Part shown: positions 8,855 to 17,034 of the stretch, in pieces
Position numbering within the stretch: position 1 is the stretch's first letter
Layout: each line of letters begins with the position of its first letter
Source of the DNA: Marinilongibacter aquaticus
GTDB taxonomy: Bacteria; Bacteroidota; Bacteroidia; Cytophagales; Spirosomataceae
Direction of reading: 5' to 3'
Assembly (NCBI RefSeq): GCF_020149935.1
Contig: NZ_CP083757.1
Location: 1,947,501 to 2,011,500 of the forward strand
Length of the DNA: 64,000 nt
Translations under genes and position numbers: made by a program
The notes under the pieces: generated by a model
What the model was told of the DNA's origin: nothing
Seen by the model: only the letters and a program-made list of their open reading frames with translations
Database searches by the model: none

Positions 8855-10555
8855 TTATTTCAAGATAAATTCTACTCTAGTTCCTGTACGCTTCCCTTCA
8901 GCGTTTGTGTAATACGTGGCAGTGTCTTCATCTCCAAAACCGTCAGAAGAGACCTTGGCTTTAGCCACACATTTTTTCTGCATAAAGTATTTTGAAATCG
9001 CACTGGCTCTCAACTTCGCCAAACGTACGTTGGCCGCAGTAGCGTTACCGTCGTTGTAGGCATTGATATGAATTGAAGCATCTGAACATCTTGACAAGAT
9101 ATCACACACACCTTGCAAAGCTTTTATTGAAGCCGGACGCAATCTGCTTGAGCCATTGTAAAACTCGATCTGTTGAGCCGCATGATTCAAAGCATCCAAC
9201 TCTTCAGCAGAAATCTCGCATCCGCTGGTTGTTCTGTATCCTTTAAAAGGAGCCACACCATTCACATATTCAGCAGGGCAGCCATCATTGCTAGCCAAAC
9301 CGGCCAACTCAGGACAAAGGTCGTGAATATCCGCTACGCCGTCGCCGTCAGAATCTGGGCAGCCTTCAGCAGTACCCGAAACCTTCATACATTCGTCATC
9401 GATATCGGCTACACCGTCACCGTCTGCATCTGGGCAGCCATTTGAAGAGGCTGGCCCTTGAGCATTTGGACATTTATCCTCGCTATCTGGCACACCGTCG
9501 CCGTCAGAATCAGGACAACCTTGATGCTCTACAGAACCCATTACATCTGGGCACTGATCATCTTTATCGGCCACACCGTCACCGTCTCTATCCGGGCAAC
9601 CGTTCAAAGAAACCAAACCATAAACAGTCGGGCAAGCATCGTCTTTATCGGCCACACCGTCGCCATCCGTATCCGGACAACCACCCAAAAGCATTGAACC
9701 TGCTACAGTGGGGCAAGCATCTACATTATCCGGTACGCCGTCGCCATCCGTATCTGGACAACCTTGGAACTTGCGAAGACCAGGCGTGTTTTCGCAAAGG
9801 TCACATTTATCAACTGTACCGTCTTTATCACTGTCTTTATCTCCAAATCGGAACGAACCCGTCAACAAACCGACGAAATAACCGTCGTTACGATCGCTGT
9901 TACCCGCCATGCTGATACCGTCGAGGTAGTCAGAGAACGCTACGCGATAACCGGCTTCTACACCCAATGTGAATTTTTCGGCTAGGTTCCATTTAGCCCC
10001 TACTCCGAAAGGAATAACGGCAGTCCATTTTTTCAAGTTTTCCGCATCCGCAGCCAAATCTCTAGGTAAGGCAGGGAAAGTTGTTGTGGTGCTTGAAGTT
10101 ACTTTTGGATTTGTGTAGGCTGCTCCAATACCTGCAAAAAGGTAAGGGGCAATTGTTTTTCTAGTCAGCCCATCGCAGGTAAACTTACGGTCTTTGAAGG
10201 GATACAATTCACCGAGAATCGAAGCTTCCACCAAAGGAGTTTTGAAGCTCAAACCGCGGTAATCCCAATAACCATCAGGATGCGAAAAATCGTCTCCAGC
10301 CAAGCCTCCTACAAGTACTTGCGGACGAAGGGCGAAATAGTCACCGAAATGTCTCCGAGCAAAAAGACCACCAATCAGCCTATTACCAGCGGCGTAAGGC
10401 ATGCTACAGTGTACATCGCCCAAATACTGTGTAAAACCGATCGGGATTCCAATTTCCCAAGGAAACGGCTTACATACTTTACAAGTATCCTGAGCTTGAG
10501 CACTATAGCTGGCTAGAAAAAGTACGAAGAGAAAAGCTAATAAACCTTTTTTCAT
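8855..10555 (-). CDS. OmpA-family outer-membrane protein with thrombospondin type 3 repeats
   Basis: A 566-residue protein from ATG 10555, which gives the signal peptide MKKGLLAFLF...SAQAQ; an upstream TTG at 10621 would bury it. Residues 23-240 look like an outer-membrane beta-barrel of the OprF/OmpA type. About seven Asp-rich calcium-binding repeats (DTDGDGVAD type) follow at roughly 240-430. The C terminus is an OmpA peptidoglycan-binding domain (about 470-566). It probably anchors the outer membrane to the wall. The gene has its own terminator and no neighbour on its strand within 2 kb. Confidence 0.9.
   Translation of the reverse strand: MKKGLLAFLFVLFLASYSAQAQDTCKVCKPFPWEIGIPIGFTQYLGDVHCSMPYAAGNRLIGGLFARRHFGDYFALRPQVLVGGLAGDDFSHPDGYWDYRGLSFKTPLVEASILGELYPFKDRKFTCDGLTRKTIAPYLFAGIGAAYTNPKVTSSTTTTFPALPRDLAADAENLKKWTAVIPFGVGAKWNLAEKFTLGVEAGYRVAFSDYLDGISMAGNSDRNDGYFVGLLTGSFRFGDKDSDKDGTVDKCDLCENTPGLRKFQGCPDTDGDGVPDNVDACPTVAGSMLLGGCPDTDGDGVADKDDACPTVYGLVSLNGCPDRDGDGVADKDDQCPDVMGSVEHQGCPDSDGDGVPDSEDKCPNAQGPASSNGCPDADGDGVADIDDECMKVSGTAEGCPDSDGDGVADIHDLCPELAGLASNDGCPAEYVNGVAPFKGYRTTSGCEISAEELDALNHAAQQIEFYNGSSRLRPASIKALQGVCDILSRCSDASIHINAYNDGNATAANVRLAKLRASAISKYFMQKKCVAKAKVSSDGFGDEDTATYYTNAEGKRTGTRVEFILK
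9280..9845 (-). repeat. Thrombospondin type 3 coding repeats
   Basis: Tandem coding repeats of about 27-28 codons, each with a CPD.DGDGVAD core, lie inside the OmpA gene. The DNA copies (for example around 9490, 9570, 9655 and 9737) are similar enough to allow changes in copy number by slippage. Confidence 0.8.
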
Positions 10556-10962
10556 GTGTTTTTTATAGTGTTTACAAATGTTTTTGGTTCGTTGCGGAAA
10601 AGAACACTCTTTAAAATTCAATTTATTAGTAAAGAACGCAAAAAAATGGGACTGACCATAAAACTTAAATCATTTTTTACGCAAATCACTTTAAAAAATA
10701 CGGCCTTCATTTCACAAAATCGCTACACGAAGACCAAATTTTTCGGCAATTTAAATCTGTTCCACAAGGTTTCCTATCTAATTGGTAATTAAAAAAATTG
10801 TTCCCGAAGGATATAGTCCCCAATTAATCAATAGCATAGAAAAATGGGGATTGTTTTCCCCATTAAGACGATACTCTTCCAAAAATATCACATATTCCGC
10901 CGCCACATTTGTGTTTCGAATTCCAGAATCTCTTAAATTTAAACCTCGTTAAACTTCGAAAT
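10556..10962. other. Divergent intergenic region, no gene seen
   Basis: This 407-nt A+T-rich space lies between the divergent OmpA and M28 genes. It must hold promoters for both. Only imperfect matches are visible: on plus, TTTG (10908-10911) followed after 22 nt by TAAATTTA; on minus, AACATTTG at 10575-10582 without a clear -33 partner. I see no RNA gene or coding frame. Confidence 0.5.
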
Positions 10963-12429
10963 ATGATCAAAGGTCTTTACTGGATAAACCTTTTCGTGCT
11001 TCTTCTCCTTTCTTCGTTTATTCATATTCAAACGGATCCACAAAGCGTATTCGCAGCAATCGCTTCAAACGTAGACAAGAAAGGGATGGCCTACGAAAAC
11101 CTGCAAGCGGCCAGCGTGGAAATTGGCCACAGGCTGACGGGTTCAGAAAATGGCAAAAAAGCCGAGCAAATGGCCTATGATCTGTTCGAAAAATACGGAT
11201 TGAAAAACACACAATTCATCCCTTTTGAAGTCAGCTCTTGGTCTCGCGAGCAAGTGAGCCTGAAAATTGTACCCGACCAAAGCGACAATTTCCGCGATGT
11301 GGAAGTGGTAAGTTTGGCCCATTCGCCTATTGCGGCCAATGTAAGCGGCAAAATTATCGACTGTAAAGATGGTTTGGAAAGCGATTTCGAAGATGTGGGC
11401 GATAGTCTATCCGGAAATATCGCCCTTTTCAATGTCGATGTGCGGTATGATAAAAATAAAGGAAAACCCAATTTGCACAGGTCTGAAAAGACGGCTTTGG
11501 CCATAAAAAACGGAGCGGCGGCCGTGATTCTTGTCAATAGGGTAAAAGGGGGGGTATTGCTTACGGGTACGGCCTCTGTAACTGGCGATTTAATTGCCAT
11601 TCCCGCTGTATGTGTTTCGTTGGAAAGCGGTCGGGCAATTCGTAAATGGATTCGTGACGAGAAGAACATCATGGCTCAAATCGACATGACCAATCATTTT
11701 GAACCCGTGAGAGCCCGAAACGTAGCTGCCAAATACAATGGCAAATTGAAAAAGGAAACTATCGTCGTGGGTGCCCACCTCGACTCTTGGGACTTGGCCC
11801 AAGGAGCCATCGACAATGGTTTGGGAGCCTTTTCGGTTATCGATATTGCCCGTGTATTCAAAGATTTGAAACTCAAAACCAAAAGGCCGATCCAATTTGT
11901 GTTGTTCATGGGTGAAGAAGAAGGGCTTTTAGGCTCGAAAGCCTATTTGGATTACCTGAAAAAAACGGGCGATATCGAGAATGTAGCCATGATGGTCAAC
12001 CTCGATATGGTGAACGATTGCTCTGGATTTAATGCATTTGGTGACGAAAAAATGAAAAGCTTGGTCGAAAAATACGGAAAGGAAATCCAAGATTTCGACC
12101 CCAATTACAAAAACAAAAATTACAATTCGGCGGGCTTGCACAGCGATCATCAGGTCTTCATGACAGCCGGAGTGCCCATCTGCACGCCCACTGGACATTT
12201 GAGCCCATCGGCAATCAATTGCTACCATGCCGACTGCGATAAGATTGATCTGGTAAATAAATCGGAAATAAACAACAATGTAAAATACACAGCGATGATG
12301 CTGTACGAATTGGCCAATAGCCACAAGCTGCCAGCCAAGAAGAACAGTGAAGAAACACGAGATTATTTAATTGCACAACATTTAAAAGAAGCACTGATTT
12401 TAGGTAAAGAATGGCTTTGGGAAGAATAA
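10963..12429 (+). CDS. M28 family metallopeptidase with PA domain
   Basis: A 488-residue zinc aminopeptidase-type protein with a signal peptide (MIKGLYWINLFVLLLL...). A PA-like insert (about 130-250) precedes the M28 catalytic core. Likely zinc ligands and catalytic residues are all intact: GAHLDSWD (about 268), the Asp in AIDNG, EE in MGEEEGLLGS (about 316), Asp in NLDMVND and the late His in LHSDHQVF. It should hydrolyse peptides in the periplasm or outside. An upstream TTG would add 18 residues ahead of the signal peptide, so ATG 10963 is chosen. yifB begins 36 nt downstream in the same direction. Confidence 0.9.
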   Translation: MIKGLYWINLFVLLLLSSFIHIQTDPQSVFAAIASNVDKKGMAYENLQAASVEIGHRLTGSENGKKAEQMAYDLFEKYGLKNTQFIPFEVSSWSREQVSLKIVPDQSDNFRDVEVVSLAHSPIAANVSGKIIDCKDGLESDFEDVGDSLSGNIALFNVDVRYDKNKGKPNLHRSEKTALAIKNGAAAVILVNRVKGGVLLTGTASVTGDLIAIPAVCVSLESGRAIRKWIRDEKNIMAQIDMTNHFEPVRARNVAAKYNGKLKKETIVVGAHLDSWDLAQGAIDNGLGAFSVIDIARVFKDLKLKTKRPIQFVLFMGEEEGLLGSKAYLDYLKKTGDIENVAMMVNLDMVNDCSGFNAFGDEKMKSLVEKYGKEIQDFDPNYKNKNYNSAGLHSDHQVFMTAGVPICTPTGHLSPSAINCYHADCDKIDLVNKSEINNNVKYTAMMLYELANSHKLPAKKNSEETRDYLIAQHLKEALILGKEWLWEE

Positions 12430-12465
12430 AGCCCATGAATATCGGTGTAGAGGAGATTGAAAAAT

Positions 12466-14007
12466 ATGCTTGCAACCACATTTGGAGCTGCGGTCTATGG
12501 CGTCGAGGCCAAACTGATCACTGTTGAAGTCAGCTTAATCAAAGGGGCGGGAATCAGTGTCGTGGGCCTACCCGACAATGCCGTGAAAGAAAGTCTTCAG
12601 CGTATCGACGCTGCCTTGAAAAATGGAGGATATACCCAAGACCGAAAAAAGACCGTAATCAATCTGGCCCCAGCCGATCTACGCAAAGAGGGCTCGGCAT
12701 ACGACCTGCCCATCGCTCTTTGCCTGATCAATATTTCATGTGGGGTCGTTTTCGAAAAGGAAATTTCGGAGTATGTTATATTGGGCGAATTGGCCCTTGA
12801 TGGCTCTCTCAGACCAATCAAAGGGGTATTGCCCATTGCTATCGAAGCTCGAAAAGAAGGAAAAAGGGGGTTTATCCTGCCCAAAGAAAACGCCAGCGAA
12901 GCTTCGATTGTAAACAACCTGGACGTCATTGGCGTCGACAGCCTTCAAGAAGCTGTGGATTTCCTGAAAGGTACTTTAGAAATCAAACCTTTGATCACCG
13001 ACACCCGAGATATTTTCTTCCATAGCCTCAACGATTACGAAGCAGATTTTTCGCATGTGCAAGGACAGGAAAACATAAAGCGTGCTCTTGAAATTGCCGC
13101 AGCCGGAGGGCACAATGTCATCATGATCGGCCCTCCAGGTGCCGGAAAAACCATGTTGGCCAAACGCCTGCCTTCCATTCTTCCTCCTTTAACGCTGATG
13201 GAAGCCTTGGAAACAACCAAAATCCATTCTGTAGCGGGAAAGCTTGGCAACAGGGCCACCCTCATTGCTCGACGTCCCTACCGCAGCCCGCACCATACCA
13301 TATCCGATTCTGCCTTGGTGGGCGGTGGCTCGTATCCGCAGCCGGGCGAAATCTCTTTGGCTCACAACGGTGTTTTGTTCTTGGATGAATTGCCCGAGTT
13401 CAAACGCACGGTCCTCGAGGTTATGAGGCAGCCCTTGGAAGAACGCAAAGTGAGTATTTCCAGATCGCGAATGAGTGTCGACTTCCCCTCCAGTTTTATG
13501 TTGGTGGCCAGCATGAACCCCTGTCCATGCGGATATTACAATCATCCAGACAAAGATTGCACCTGTCCGCCAGGAGCCGTAGAAAAGTACCTCAATCGGG
13601 TATCGGGTCCTCTACTCGACCGCATCGACTTGCACGTAGAAGTCACACCAGTAAGTTTTGATCAAATCTCGTCGACAAGAAAAAACGAGAGCTCCGAAGA
13701 AATACGGACACGCGTTACCGAGGCTCGAGAAAGACAAGTCGAGCGGTTCAAAAAACACAGCGAGATCTATTGCAATGCCATGATGCCTGCGGAAATGGTC
13801 AAGGAAGTTTGTCAAATTTCGGAGCCCGGCAAAGCCCTGCTCAAACGAGCAATGGAACGTTTGGGTCTTTCGGCCCGGGCCTATGACCGCATTTTGAAAG
13901 TGAGCCGTACCATTGCCGACTTGGCCGGAACGGAAAACATCCAAAACGAACAATTGGCCGAAGCCATTCAATACCGCAGTTTGGACAGAGAAAATTGGGC
14001 TGGGTAG
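12466..14007 (+). CDS. yifB: YifB/ComM family Mg-chelatase-like AAA+ ATPase
   Basis: This 513-residue protein has the three-part YifB layout: an N-terminal ChlI/Lon-like domain (about 20-170), an AAA+ Mg-chelatase core with Walker A GPPGAGKT (about 222) and Walker B VLFLDELPEF (about 302), and a C-terminal helical domain. A cysteine cluster (NPCPCGYY...CTCPPG) sits in the core. The ComM member of this family is a helicase that aids integration of DNA during natural transformation. ATG 12466 has a good AGGAG ribosome site at 12451-12455, while a TTG nine bases upstream is rejected. A 120-nt copy of its 3' end lies at 15149-15268. Confidence 0.95.
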   Translation: MLATTFGAAVYGVEAKLITVEVSLIKGAGISVVGLPDNAVKESLQRIDAALKNGGYTQDRKKTVINLAPADLRKEGSAYDLPIALCLINISCGVVFEKEISEYVILGELALDGSLRPIKGVLPIAIEARKEGKRGFILPKENASEASIVNNLDVIGVDSLQEAVDFLKGTLEIKPLITDTRDIFFHSLNDYEADFSHVQGQENIKRALEIAAAGGHNVIMIGPPGAGKTMLAKRLPSILPPLTLMEALETTKIHSVAGKLGNRATLIARRPYRSPHHTISDSALVGGGSYPQPGEISLAHNGVLFLDELPEFKRTVLEVMRQPLEERKVSISRSRMSVDFPSSFMLVASMNPCPCGYYNHPDKDCTCPPGAVEKYLNRVSGPLLDRIDLHVEVTPVSFDQISSTRKNESSEEIRTRVTEARERQVERFKKHSEIYCNAMMPAEMVKEVCQISEPGKALLKRAMERLGLSARAYDRILKVSRTIADLAGTENIQNEQLAEAIQYRSLDRENWAG

Positions 14008-14096
14008 CAGATGGATATTTTGTTTTTTAGCGTATTAACTTAGGATTCCGTCAATAGAAAAGGGCTACTCCACATCTTCTTTGCGAATCCAACCTT
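13879..14096. repeat. Direct repeat, copy 1 (yifB 3' end plus SH3 gene tail)
   Basis: This 218-nt segment recurs at 15149-15365, about 97% identical (roughly seven substitutions and a 1-nt deletion by my count). It covers the last 43 codons of yifB, the intergenic space and the last codons of the convergent SH3 gene. It marks the edge of a cassette insertion. Confidence 0.95.
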
Positions 14097-14805
14097 GGTG
14101 ATTCTGTTCATAATATCTACGAACCCTTAACCAATCTCCGTAACTAGAAATCACTTCAATTTCCTCGTCTACTTTTAATATTTCCATGGCTCTTCTCTTA
14201 TCTTTCGGCTCAGGATAGAGGTTTGTTTCTCTCACTACTCGCTTAAAACGATTAGCGGCTATTTCCTTATAAATTTCATACAAATCTTTTGGAGGATTGA
14301 CTATCCGATTATAGTATACTATTCCATTTGCAGCCCCCCCATCCCAAATATAAAAATTGTCTAAGTCGTAATAACTTATAAAATATTCATCCCCAAGCTC
14401 ACTCCTATCCAGAAGTATAACATTTTCATTTACAATGCTTGAACTATCATAATGAAGAATACATATCTCCTCAAACCCTTCATCATTTGTAATGAATTTT
14501 TTGTCCAAAACTACTTCGTCAGCCTTTATACTGTCAATGTATAACCTATTAAATGCACTGTCTAAATGATAAATCGGCACTTTCGGGATACAAAAGCTAT
14601 ATAATGGGTACATCTGAGCATTTTCCTCGCTATCTAAAAAAACTTTATAGACCACATTATTAGAATAAATTTGATAAAAGTCTGAAGTTTCTGACCTGAA
14701 CTCTAAGCTCCATATCCCCTGAAGAAATTCACTTACAGTTGTGACTTGGGCATTAAGGCTTCTTGAACCAAATAGTATCCATATTATCAAATATAAAGCT
14801 CTCAT
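14065..14805 (-). CDS. Secreted SH3-domain protein A, candidate immunity protein
   Basis: A 246-residue exported protein with a signal peptide (MRALYLIIWILFGSRSLNAQ) and an uncharacterised beta-rich N-terminal part (about 25-185). A C-terminal bacterial SH3 domain ends GWIRKEDVE. It resembles the next SH3 gene (15334-16077) in layout and in the last residues, but the bodies are diverged. Its ATG lies only 2 nt after the stop of a decayed GH19 domain (14808), the spacing of a toxin-immunity pair. I infer a periplasmic protector against that wall hydrolase; this is unproven. The gene is visibly more A+T-rich than yifB, which suggests transfer. Confidence 0.6.
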   Translation of the reverse strand: MRALYLIIWILFGSRSLNAQVTTVSEFLQGIWSLEFRSETSDFYQIYSNNVVYKVFLDSEENAQMYPLYSFCIPKVPIYHLDSAFNRLYIDSIKADEVVLDKKFITNDEGFEEICILHYDSSSIVNENVILLDRSELGDEYFISYYDLDNFYIWDGGAANGIVYYNRIVNPPKDLYEIYKEIAANRFKRVVRETNLYPEPKDKRRAMEILKVDEEIEVISSYGDWLRVRRYYEQNHQGWIRKEDVE

Positions 14806-14807
14806 AA

Positions 14808-15148
14808 TTATTCCAAAATTTTAATTGCGGTATCAAAAAATCTCTTTCTTTCACTATTATGTAATCCAGCCTTATTAATTTTCTTTGTAACCTCTTCAAA
14901 TTCTTCCTCAGAGCACCCATCGGGTATACCATCTACCACTCCGTCAATCCCATTCACACTCCAATACCAGAAATAGCATCAATGATTGCATCTGTACCCA
15001 CTAAGTCAGGGTTTGTAACAATATCTTTTCTATCAGATGGTGTATTTGCAATCATCTAAAGCCACGTATTGCTTTTTCCATGTCAATTGGCCTCTAGATT
15101 GCTCTCCGTCACCTCGAAAGTATTGGAAGGTTATTTGGCAAACCCCAA
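14808..15148 (-). pseudogene. Decayed GH19 (chitinase/lysozyme) tip A
   Basis: No single frame is open, but three frames read in turn give the C-terminal half of a GH19 domain. First comes [19 protein letters not shown] (the region that is RGRGPIQLTG in family members), then NPDLVGTDAIIDAIS, then WYWSVNGIDGVVDG continuing to the stop at 14808 (KRFFDTAIKILE). At least two frameshifts are needed. The fragment begins abruptly at 15148, where the second yifB-tail copy starts. The SH3 gene follows 2 nt after its stop. It is the remains of a displaced wall-degrading effector tip. Confidence 0.75.
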
Positions 15149-15268
15149 GCCTATGACCGCATTTTGAAAGTGAGCCGTACCGTTGCCGACTTGGCCGGAA
15201 CGGAAAACATCCAAAACGAACAATTGGCCGAAGCCATTCAATACCGCAGTTTGGACAGAGAAAATTGA
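15149..15268 (+). pseudogene. Truncated copy of the yifB 3' end
   Basis: These 120 nt repeat the last codons of yifB in frame ([11 protein letters not shown] onward) with Ile to Val once. The frame stops at TGA (15266-15268) where yifB has TGG, three codons before the original stop. There is no start or upstream domain. It arrived as part of the direct repeat at 15149-15365. Confidence 0.95.
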
Positions 15269-15365
15269 GCTGGATAGCAGGTGGATATTTTGTTTTTTAG
15301 CGTATTAACTTATGATTCTGTCAATAAAAAAGGCTACTCCACATCTTCTTTGCGAATCCAACCTT
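15149..15365. repeat. Direct repeat, copy 2
   Basis: This is the second copy of the 13879-14096 segment, offset by 1270 nt and then 1269 nt after a 1-nt deletion in the A-run near 15326. Identity ends abruptly at both sides: at the left against the GH19 remnant, and at the right inside the SH3 gene after the codons for GWIRKEDVE. Confidence 0.95.
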
Positions 15366-16077
15366 CGATGGTTTTTAGCCCGTAAGTGCGGATATGGAGC
15401 CATTCTTTCTCACAATTCAATATTTCAACAAAACTGTCTTTAATAAGATACATTTGGGTTTTATTCTTTATCGAATCATAGACCAAAGATTTATTTGCTT
15501 TAATTGATCGAATCTTATTGGGGCTGATTTTTCGAATTTGTTTCAAAACTTCATTAGGAACATTTCCTGCCAAATCAAAAACGTATCCCATTTGGGGTTG
15601 GCCGGGAGTCCAGCCAAAACCATATTGAATAAATCCATTTTCATCATAAAATTGATACTTCCAAATGTGAGCTTGATCAATTTCACCTCCTTCTCTACTT
15701 AGATGTACTGCATTAATTATCTTAATTTGGTCTCCAAATTCAATAATGTGGTCGCTCAAAAGCAAATTTGAATTCTCGTTAAAAAGGGTTGCTAGTTCTT
15801 CATCAGTTATTTTATCATCAATACTGTTAAGAGCGGAGTCGGAAAGGAAGTATAAATCCCATAAATAATACCCTTCACTCTTTTCAAGTTTACCATTTTC
15901 CAGTTCGAAGCGATAAATTTTGTTTTCAGAGAAATACAAAAATGTTTTATAATTATCAAAATTTTCATTTTCCAGCATCCATATGCGATTTAGTACTTCC
16001 TTTATGCCTTTTTCCTGAGCAAAAGCAGTTCCTCCGACTAAAAAAAATCCAAAAATTAAATACTTTATTATTCCCAT
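15334..16077 (-). CDS. Secreted SH3-domain protein B, candidate immunity protein
   Basis: A 247-residue paralog of the 14065-14805 product: signal peptide (MGIIKYLIFGFFLVGGTAFA), beta-rich middle and C-terminal SH3 domain ending in the same GWIRKEDVE. The middle is only distantly similar to paralog A, although the last 30 nt are nearly identical through the direct repeat. ATG 16077 lies 4 nt after the stop of the second decayed GH19 tip. By position I infer an immunity role against that GH19 domain. The gene is intact while its toxin has decayed, as expected if immunity is retained against kin. A+T-rich like its paralog. Confidence 0.6.
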   Translation of the reverse strand: MGIIKYLIFGFFLVGGTAFAQEKGIKEVLNRIWMLENENFDNYKTFLYFSENKIYRFELENGKLEKSEGYYLWDLYFLSDSALNSIDDKITDEELATLFNENSNLLLSDHIIEFGDQIKIINAVHLSREGGEIDQAHIWKYQFYDENGFIQYGFGWTPGQPQMGYVFDLAGNVPNEVLKQIRKISPNKIRSIKANKSLVYDSIKNKTQMYLIKDSFVEILNCEKEWLHIRTYGLKTIEGWIRKEDVE

Positions 16078-16081
16078 TTTT

Positions 16082-16985
16082 CTATTTTAGAATTGAATAA
16101 GCACTATTAAATAGTTTCTTTCGCTCCAAATATTTATCAGCCCCTTTATTGATCAAAGTTGTAAATTTTTCATATCCTGTATCTGTGCAATTTTCGTCAA
16201 GTCGGTCGGCTTCTATGTTGCAGCTATTTTTGCTCCAAAACCATAAACCGGAAAGAACATCTAACTCTTTATCTTTAAAGCCTTCATCAGGATCACTCAG
16301 AACCTTTTTATAATCAAAACCTTCCGAGATGAGCCAATCATTAAAGGTGTATTTATTTCAAATTTATCCGAATATTCATTTAGTAAAGCAGCCACTTCAT
16401 CGCAACGACTTTGAGGTGTTCCTGAAAATATCTGTTTAAGCTGTTCGCCTGTTACGGGAAAGGAAGCCTTCAGTTCAGGATCTTCTTCTACCACCACTTT
16501 GAAGCCCAGCTCCACCAACAGATCGGCCATAGAGGCTCTACTTTTGTCAAGTAAGGTAATGGTGGCTCCGGCTTCTTCGGAAACGGTCTGAACCTTAATT
16601 TGATGACGCTCTACTTTATACTTCTCTAAATTTAACCAGACTGTTCCTGTGAAAACTCAAGGGGTATTTTTAGGTGATAGCAATGCTCTCCTTTACTCAC
16701 TCCTGTAAGATACGAATACCCCACATTTTCATAATAAGGAATACCGAAAGATGGGATGCTCAATTTATAAGACCGTTTGGAGTCCTCAGCGAGGTTTCCC
16801 ACTTTTATTCCCTGCATAATTTCAGAAATTTCGTTGCAATGTGATTCCTCATCGGCTAAAGGAACACAATTGCATTTCCAACTTTCAGAGGCTGCTTCTA
16901 GTGCTTTCAGCTGCTTTTCTAAAAAGGGGGCCAGTGCGGCACAGTCTGCCAAATACAAATGGAGGCAAGCCCCCCCCTCCGCCAC
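16082..16985 (-). pseudogene. Displaced effector tip B: delivery-protein junction fused to decayed GH19
   Basis: The first part (16985 to about 16632) encodes LYLADCAALAPFLEKQL...HCYHLKI, clearly homologous to residues about 675-790 of the intact effector at 17879-21223. After a frameshift near 16630 it continues with ITLLDKSRASMADLLVELGF, matching ITLLGKSRASMDDLLVELGF there. It then departs into a GH19 N-terminal part (VTGEQLKQIFSGTPQSR...KFEINTPL). An internal deletion near 16335 removes most of the catalytic core and shifts frame. The GH19 C terminus (LSGLWFWSKNS...) resumes to the TAG at 16082-16084. So it is a second tip on the same delivery backbone, now dead. Confidence 0.8.
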
Positions 16986-17034
16986 TAGTACCTGAGACTT
17001 ATTGGCTCAAAGTCAATTTGTGGTCTGAAATAAA

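Noticed and set aside
10556-10621. N-terminal extension of the OmpA protein to 10621
   Set aside because: It begins at TTG and would place 22 residues ahead of a clear signal peptide.
12457-12465. TTG start for yifB, adding three residues
   Set aside because: ATG 12466 has a good AGGAG at proper distance, and family members begin MLATTFG-like.
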